A DNA stretch of 64,000 nt from positions 248,001-312,000 of the forward strand of contig NZ_OY764866.1 of NCBI RefSeq assembly GCF_963668515.1, given 5' to 3'. The translations under genes were made by a program, and so were the position numbers. Below, piece after piece: positions 59,425-64,000 of this stretch; the stretch's first letter is position 1; each line of letters begins with the position of its first letter. This DNA comes from an uncultured Ilyobacter sp. (GTDB taxonomy: Bacteria > Fusobacteriota > Fusobacteriia > Fusobacteriales > Fusobacteriaceae). A model generated the notes under the pieces. The model was not told the DNA's origin. It did not search any database and worked only from the letters and a program-made list of their open reading frames with translations.

Positions 59425-61044
59425 TTAACTCATCTGCAATTTTATCTCTTCTTGCAGACTGACTAGCATAAATAAAACATGTCTGTTTATTCTCCTGTAT
59501 TTTGATAAAATTTCCATAAAAATATGCTCTGGATAATCCACATTTTTAAGTGGATCTACAAATTCAAGAGCAGTGGCAGTATCCTGACAGATTTTTTTTT
59601 CATTTATGATCTCTTGCATATTGGGGTTCATGGTTATTTTTTCAAGGTTTTCCAAGGATACAATGATTTTTTCGTGGTAAAAATCTATCTGGTTGATAAA
59701 ATTTTGAGGCAAAACAAGTTTGTTGTTTATTGTTTTTTTGTATATTTTTCCGAGACTTGCTGCATAATCTCCTAAAGATTCCATTGTATCTGCTAAAAGA
59801 AGGAGTAATCTTATGGATTTTAAAATATCTTTGGAGTCTGTAGAGTGAAGAAGACCGGTAAGGTTTTTAAAAATAGAATCTTTTTTTTCATCTTGGTATT
59901 TTTCACCTTCAAAGAGAAGAATAGATTTGTCTGAAGGAAGTTCTCTTTTTATGAGACTTCTAAAAATATATAGATCATCTCTAAATCTAGTTATCATCTG
60001 GCCTATCTCCAGTCTGGATTTTTCAAGGGCTGCCAAAGGAAACTGGTATAATTTTTCAGTTACATAAGATCCTATATCACTTTCTTTTTTATTACTTCCT
60101 ATTTTATTTAAAAATTTTATTAATAAATTTATAAATGGCAGAAAAATAATGGTATTTCCAATGTTGAAAAGAGTGTGAAAAAGAGCTATATATTCAGAAA
60201 CATTTTTTTCAGGAGGGGTGAGTCTGCCGATTATCGAAGCATAGCCGTAGAAAAAAGGAAGTATTAGGGATACACCTACTATTTTTATGAGAATATGGGC
60301 GTAGGCGGCTCTCTTTGCATCTGATCTTGTATTGAGAGAGGCGAGGTATGCAGTTATTGTGGTGCCGATATTTCCTCCTAAAACAAGTGCAACTGCAGTT
60401 TTGGGGATAATAAGTCCCTGGGTTGCAAGGGCCATGGTGATTCCCACAGTGGCAGATGAGGATTGGAGTATAGAGGTCACGGCGGCCCCTGTAATTGCAG
60501 ACATGATAACCCCTCTATAGCTTTCTGCAGAAAATACTTGAAAAAAATCTATAAATTGGGGCATATCCTTTAATGGGTCTATTCCATTTTTCATGAGGGT
60601 TAAGCCCAGAAAAATAAGTCCTAAACCTATGAAGATTAAAGCTCTTTTTTTCCGTTTTTGATTTTTTGAAAACAGGAAAACAAATGCCCCTATACCCATT
60701 ATTGGGATTCCATATTCTGTTATTTTAAATGCTAGTATCCATCCTATAGCCGTTGCTCCTATGTTTGCACCTAAGATTATGCCTATGGCTTGTCTCAGAG
60801 TCATGAGAGAGGCGTTTATAAAGCCTACAACCATAACAGTGGTTACAGAGCTAGACTGGATAATGGCCGTTATAAAAGTTCCCACAAGAATTCCCCGGAA
60901 GGTGTTAGAGGTCATTTTATGAATTATCTCCCTCAATCTGTTTCCAGCTATTTCCTGAAAGGACTTTGACATAACATCCATTCCGTAGAGGAACATTCCC
61001 AGACCCCCTGCCACCTGAAGAATAATTTTAATAAGCAGTTCCAT
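59425..61044 (-). CDS. Na/Pi cotransporter family protein
   Basis: 539 residues. Two repeated transport motifs each with QSSS: FITAIIQSSSVTTVMVVGF (about 60-80) and GAAVTSILQSSSATVGITMAL (about 190), and GAxIGTT/A segments (GANIGATAIGW, GGNIGTTITAYLASL). After eight or so membrane helices a PhoU-like cytoplasmic tail follows (about 340-540). Imports phosphate with Na+. I chose ATG 61044. The MITE at 61081 lies just upstream and may have replaced its promoter. Confidence 0.9.
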   Translation of the reverse strand: MELLIKIILQVAGGLGMFLYGMDVMSKSFQEIAGNRLREIIHKMTSNTFRGILVGTFITAIIQSSSVTTVMVVGFINASLMTLRQAIGIILGANIGATAIGWILAFKITEYGIPIMGIGAFVFLFSKNQKRKKRALIFIGLGLIFLGLTLMKNGIDPLKDMPQFIDFFQVFSAESYRGVIMSAITGAAVTSILQSSSATVGITMALATQGLIIPKTAVALVLGGNIGTTITAYLASLNTRSDAKRAAYAHILIKIVGVSLILPFFYGYASIIGRLTPPEKNVSEYIALFHTLFNIGNTIIFLPFINLLIKFLNKIGSNKKESDIGSYVTEKLYQFPLAALEKSRLEIGQMITRFRDDLYIFRSLIKRELPSDKSILLFEGEKYQDEKKDSIFKNLTGLLHSTDSKDILKSIRLLLLLADTMESLGDYAASLGKIYKKTINNKLVLPQNFINQIDFYHEKIIVSLENLEKITMNPNMQEIINEKKICQDTATALEFVDPLKNVDYPEHIFMEILSKYRRINRHVLFMLVSLQEEIKLQMS

Positions 61045-61080
61045 AGAGACCACATCCTTAAAAGTTTAACACCAATAAAT

Positions 61081-61673
61081 AACCTAAGTTACTGCTTAAT
61101 AATTCAAATTAAAGTATTGAATTTATCAGGATTCGTTACTTTTCTCTTGAAAGAAGTTTAAGGAAACTCTGGAAAAATTTTCCAGAGTCGAGAGATATAG
61201 TTACAGAAATCTGTTCCTTATCTCTCAGAAAAGTTCAAGAATTTTCAAACGTCTAGTGAGTATATGTTTCTTTTATCGCCTTTATGAGCTACAGTTCTCG
61301 CTTCCCTGCGGAACTTATTCTGCAAGACGGCTGAGTGCAGGTTCTTTCCTGTATAAGCCCTGCGACTTGAAAATTCAAAAAATCTTCTCTATGAAACTCT
61401 TCTCCTGTCTCTGTGTCTTCTGTGACCAAAAGATTTTGTTATTATTCGTGTTAATTTCCCTATCTTTTATTGGTGTTCATTCGTGATAAAATCTTTTGAC
61501 TTTAATATCGCTCTCCTCCGTGATACTCTCTTCTTTTCTCTGTGAGCAAAAGGTCTTGTCTTTATTCGTGTTAATTTCCCTATCTTTTATTAGTGTCCAT
61601 TCGTGACAAAATCTTTTGACTCTGATCTTTGGATAAATTCAGTAATTTATTCATAAAGGCAGCAATTTAGGTT
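61081..61673 (+). mobile_element. Non-autonomous MITE-like element 4
   Basis: 593 bp with ends AACCTAAGTTACTGCTT and AAAGGCAGCAATTTAGGTT (more diverged than the other copies). Shares the CGTTACTTTTCTCTTGAAAGAA block and two copies of the 118-bp unit with elements 1 and 3. A private inner part (61150-61390) is unlike the others and may be a later insertion or an older segment. No gene inside. Confidence 0.7.
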
Positions 61674-61708
61674 AGATATGTGACTTTGAAGTTCTCAAAA
61701 TAAAAAAA

Positions 61709-63061
61709 TCAGCTTGTGTATGGAATTATAGTTTTGTATTTTTCAGTGAAAGGATCGGAAGCTATTTCATTGACCCTTTCTATTTTAATATTTAAACTTT
61801 CCTTGAGATTATACTGTTCTAGAAGCTTGCTGATCTGACTGAAAATATCATTCTTGATTTCCAGGTCATTTTTACCAGTATATTTTACAATGAGGGTATT
61901 CCTGTCCTCCTGGATATATTGTACTTTTTTTACTCCTTTGAAATACATGCTCACAAACTGGAGACCGTGAATCTCAATCCTAGTACCGTCTTTTTTTTCA
62001 AAGGTGAGGTTCTCTACACTCCTTCCTATCACTTCATCTACAAGGGTAAAATTAAAATCCTGGCAGGATGATTTTTTCAGCTGGTCTTCCATCTCGTAGC
62101 GGATCAGTGGCAGGGTGTAATTGAAGAGGTTTGTCAGTATTATTTCTCCTGTTTTCCCAGGGGAGACCTCCTCGTATCTAGAGTCCACAAGTTCAATTTT
62201 ATAAAAATCTTCAAATAAATAGAGTTCATCTCTTCCAGGAATCTGACTTGCTACTCCCAAGGACTCAGAGGCAGCATAGAGATTCACAGGGTCACTTTTG
62301 AATGCCTCTGTTATAATGGCTCTTTTTTCTGGAGAAAGAAGGTCTGCAGAACAGATTATTTTTTTTGGAGCAATGTTGAGATTTCCATTTATTTGTTCTC
62401 GGGCAAGATCTGAAACCGAAGAGGAGTACCCACTCAGTGTATCTGGTTTAAACTGATTTAAAGCTTTTATATTTTCATCTAAGGGGTCGCTTGCATCCAA
62501 GGTCTTGACCAAATAATTTCTCATAGAGAGGTCTTTTAGGAGGGTGACAGCAGCAAAGCTTCCTAGGGTAGCCCCTATAAAAGATATTCTATGTTTTCTG
62601 AAAAACTCCATGGGCTGGTATTTTCCAGTCCTAGTTATGGCGATGGCCTTGATAACGTCCCATGAATCGTTGTCGTATACAAAAATAGAGGGAGAGCCTG
62701 TAGAACCTGAGGAGGTGATCACCATATACTTATCCATATATTTTTTACACCAGTTCTTTTCTTCTGACACAAAATTTTCAAGTTCCTCTTTGTTTATATC
62801 ATCGGTGCACAGGATGTCGTCAAAATTATTCTTCAGGATCTCTTTATTTATTAGGGGGTAATTTTCAAAGGGGACCTCTCTAAAGTTATCAAGGGTAATT
62901 CCATATTTTTCATAGTATCTTTTATAGAAATTTGAGTTTTTTAACACATGTTCTATTATTTTTTCAAGTTTTGAATTTTGTATTTTTATTATATCCTCTC
63001 TAGGGAGAGTCATATTTTTTCTTATTTCTCTTATATTATGCAGCATACTAATTAATTTCAT
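61709..63061 (-). CDS. PaaK/CapK-type adenylate-forming enzyme
   Basis: 450 residues from ATG 63061 (AAAGGAG upstream). An acyl-AMP ligase of the phenylacetate-CoA ligase type: N-terminal helical part, P-loop-like VITSSGSTGSPSIFVYDND (about 135), YAASESLGVASQIPG, RYEMEDQL and a C-terminal small domain (VKYTGKNDLEIKNDIFSQISKLL). The acid substrate is not deducible; CapK-type enzymes act in surface or lipid modification. No acyl carrier or reductase gene is next to it. Confidence 0.8.
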   Translation of the reverse strand: MKLISMLHNIREIRKNMTLPREDIIKIQNSKLEKIIEHVLKNSNFYKRYYEKYGITLDNFREVPFENYPLINKEILKNNFDDILCTDDINKEELENFVSEEKNWCKKYMDKYMVITSSGSTGSPSIFVYDNDSWDVIKAIAITRTGKYQPMEFFRKHRISFIGATLGSFAAVTLLKDLSMRNYLVKTLDASDPLDENIKALNQFKPDTLSGYSSSVSDLAREQINGNLNIAPKKIICSADLLSPEKRAIITEAFKSDPVNLYAASESLGVASQIPGRDELYLFEDFYKIELVDSRYEEVSPGKTGEIILTNLFNYTLPLIRYEMEDQLKKSSCQDFNFTLVDEVIGRSVENLTFEKKDGTRIEIHGLQFVSMYFKGVKKVQYIQEDRNTLIVKYTGKNDLEIKNDIFSQISKLLEQYNLKESLNIKIERVNEIASDPFTEKYKTIIPYTS

Positions 63062-63408
63062 TTTTTTCAACTCCTTTGACAGAAAAAGCTTCAGAGTATT
63101 TTTCTAGATACTAAGGTTTGAATTATTGCCCTGAAAAGAGTCATATCTAACATCTTTGGAATTAACTCATTACAAATATATACGATATCTTTAAGAGTCT
63201 TCCTCTGAAAGTATGCAGTAAATCATATACTTTCGATAGTTACTTAGTAAATTATTTCGACCATTTTTCCACCAACTTCGTCTAAAATCTTGAGTATTTT
63301 AGGTGTTTTAATCGATATACTCACACCTGTGTACATATATATTTTAAAATGGGTATTCTTAGTTCTAAAATTTTTTAAAAATATAAAATTATAAAGGAGT
63401 TTAAAAGC
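63062..63408. other. Gap between divergent PaaK-like and MoxR genes
   Basis: 347 bases. A minus-strand GTG-started frame of 26 codons (MSISIKTPKILKILDEVGGKMVEIIY, ending near 63248) is the only open stretch with protein-like content and may be a gene remnant; no good ribosome binding site. The rest holds nothing I can name. Confidence 0.3.
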
Positions 63409-64000
63409 ATGGAAAAAGTACAAAAAGCTGTCGATGAGAAGAAAACCCTTATTACAAATTTAAAAAATGAGATTTCCAAAGTTGTGATTGGTCAGGAAGA
63501 TATGATCAATAAGACCCTGATCGGGATATTTACAGGGGGTCACATATTGCTTGAAGGAGTACCAGGTCTGGCAAAGTCTTTGACAGTGAATACCCTGTCT
63601 AAAGTTTTTGGTCTTTCATTTAGCAGAATCCAATTCACACCGGATTTATTACCTAGTGATATAATCGGAACGGAAATCTATCATGAAAAAACCGGAGAAT
63701 TTAAAACTAAAATAGGACCTGTTTTTAGAAATTTCATACTTGCAGATGAAATAAACAGGGCTCCTGCAAAAGTGCAGTCTGCTCTTCTTGAGTCTATGCA
63801 GGAAAAACAAGTTACTATATCTGATACTACCTATAAGCTTGACAACCCCTTCCTTGTAATTGCAACACAAAACCCCCTAGAACAAGACGGAACTTACCCC
63901 CTTCCAGAAGCTCAACAAGACCGATTCATGATGAAACTTAACATAGGGTATCCAAAGAAGAGTGAAGAAAGACAGATTCTTGAAATGACAATAAAAAACC
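63409..64000 (+). CDS. MoxR-family AAA+ ATPase, 5' part only
   Basis: The gene runs off the right edge after 197 codons. ATG 63409 follows AAAGGAG. MoxR marks: [32 protein letters not shown] (Walker A form GVPGLAKS), [43 protein letters not shown] (Walker B) and [22 protein letters not shown] (sensor 1). MoxR ATPases activate partner proteins, usually with DUF58 and von Willebrand A genes just downstream, beyond this window. Confidence 0.9.
   Translation, partial: MEKVQKAVDEKKTLITNLKNEISKVVIGQEDMINKTLIGIFTGGHILLEGVPGLAKSLTVNTLSKVFGLSFSRIQFTPDLLPSDIIGTEIYHEKTGEFKTKIGPVFRNFILADEINRAPAKVQSALLESMQEKQVTISDTTYKLDNPFLVIATQNPLEQDGTYPLPEAQQDRFMMKLNIGYPKKSEERQILEMTIKN

Overview
The window is AT-rich and comes from a member of the Fusobacteria, most likely the Ilyobacter/Propionigenium group of the Fusobacteriaceae. 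I infer this from the 16S rRNA gene, the gene content (oxidative pentose phosphate, guanine and NAD metabolism, LrgAB, Na/Pi transport) and the protein style. No database search was possible, so the genus is inference.

Layout. 1-2303: YnjB-like lipoprotein (cut by the left edge), Fe-S protein and TVP38 membrane protein. 2648-2760: candidate small RNA. 2956-3696: minus-strand tRNA operon with a strong promoter and one broken tRNA-Glu. 3971-11998: adenosine deaminase, a secreted protein, a GNAT protein, a galE remnant, HflX, rubredoxin and an AI-2E-type exporter. 12090-15450: a graveyard of decayed genes (PC4-like protein, zinc-ribbon protein, HsdR tail, IS256 transposase). 15520-18107: guaA behind a guanine riboswitch, and xpt. 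18258-20894: HD-GYP protein, then a HTH-TPR regulator followed by a tiny secreted precursor of six identical peptides. 20993-23787: udk, exonuclease III, STAS-like protein, lrgBA. 24090-27809: a plasmid-type replication initiator and an iteron-rich origin. 28028-39585: unknown origin-proximal genes, citrate synthase, HU, dtd, pncB, YgjP-like protease, mgsA, psd, a NusG-II protein and a helicase-nuclease-S24 peptidase fusion. 39752-44022: zinc ribbon, iscS, lysE, mnmA, HAD phosphatase. 44240-50195: three tRNAs and a complete rRNA operon. 50555-53690: gnd-zwf-pgl. Then an exported nickel superoxide dismutase, a cNMP-binding protein, clpB with a CIRCE operator, guaB with a second guanine riboswitch, Na/Pi symporter, PaaK-like ligase and a MoxR ATPase cut by the right edge.

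Main message. The initiator at 24090-25808 faces about fourteen bipartite iterons (TCATCC-N8-TTATAAT with an invariant 8-base gap), and clear extra copies lie at 34828 and 39592-39662. The same 64 kb carries an rRNA operon, tRNAs, guaA and guaB. This looks like the origin of a second chromosome (chromid), or a plasmid integrated in the chromosome. The other standout items are the HTH-TPR regulator with its repeat-peptide precursor (19212-20894), the three-domain helicase/HSDR-N nuclease/LexA-like peptidase protein (37153-39585) next to an inverted iteron pair, and four elements with shared ends derived from an IS982-type transposon, one of them inserted inside the origin.

Metabolic sense. gnd-zwf-pgl can supply NADPH, and NiSOD and rubredoxin fit oxygen defence in an anaerobe. 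guaA, guaB and xpt form a guanine regulon, with attenuation visible for guaA and guaB. Many starts are TTG or GTG with G-rich ribosome binding sites; starts were chosen on that evidence.
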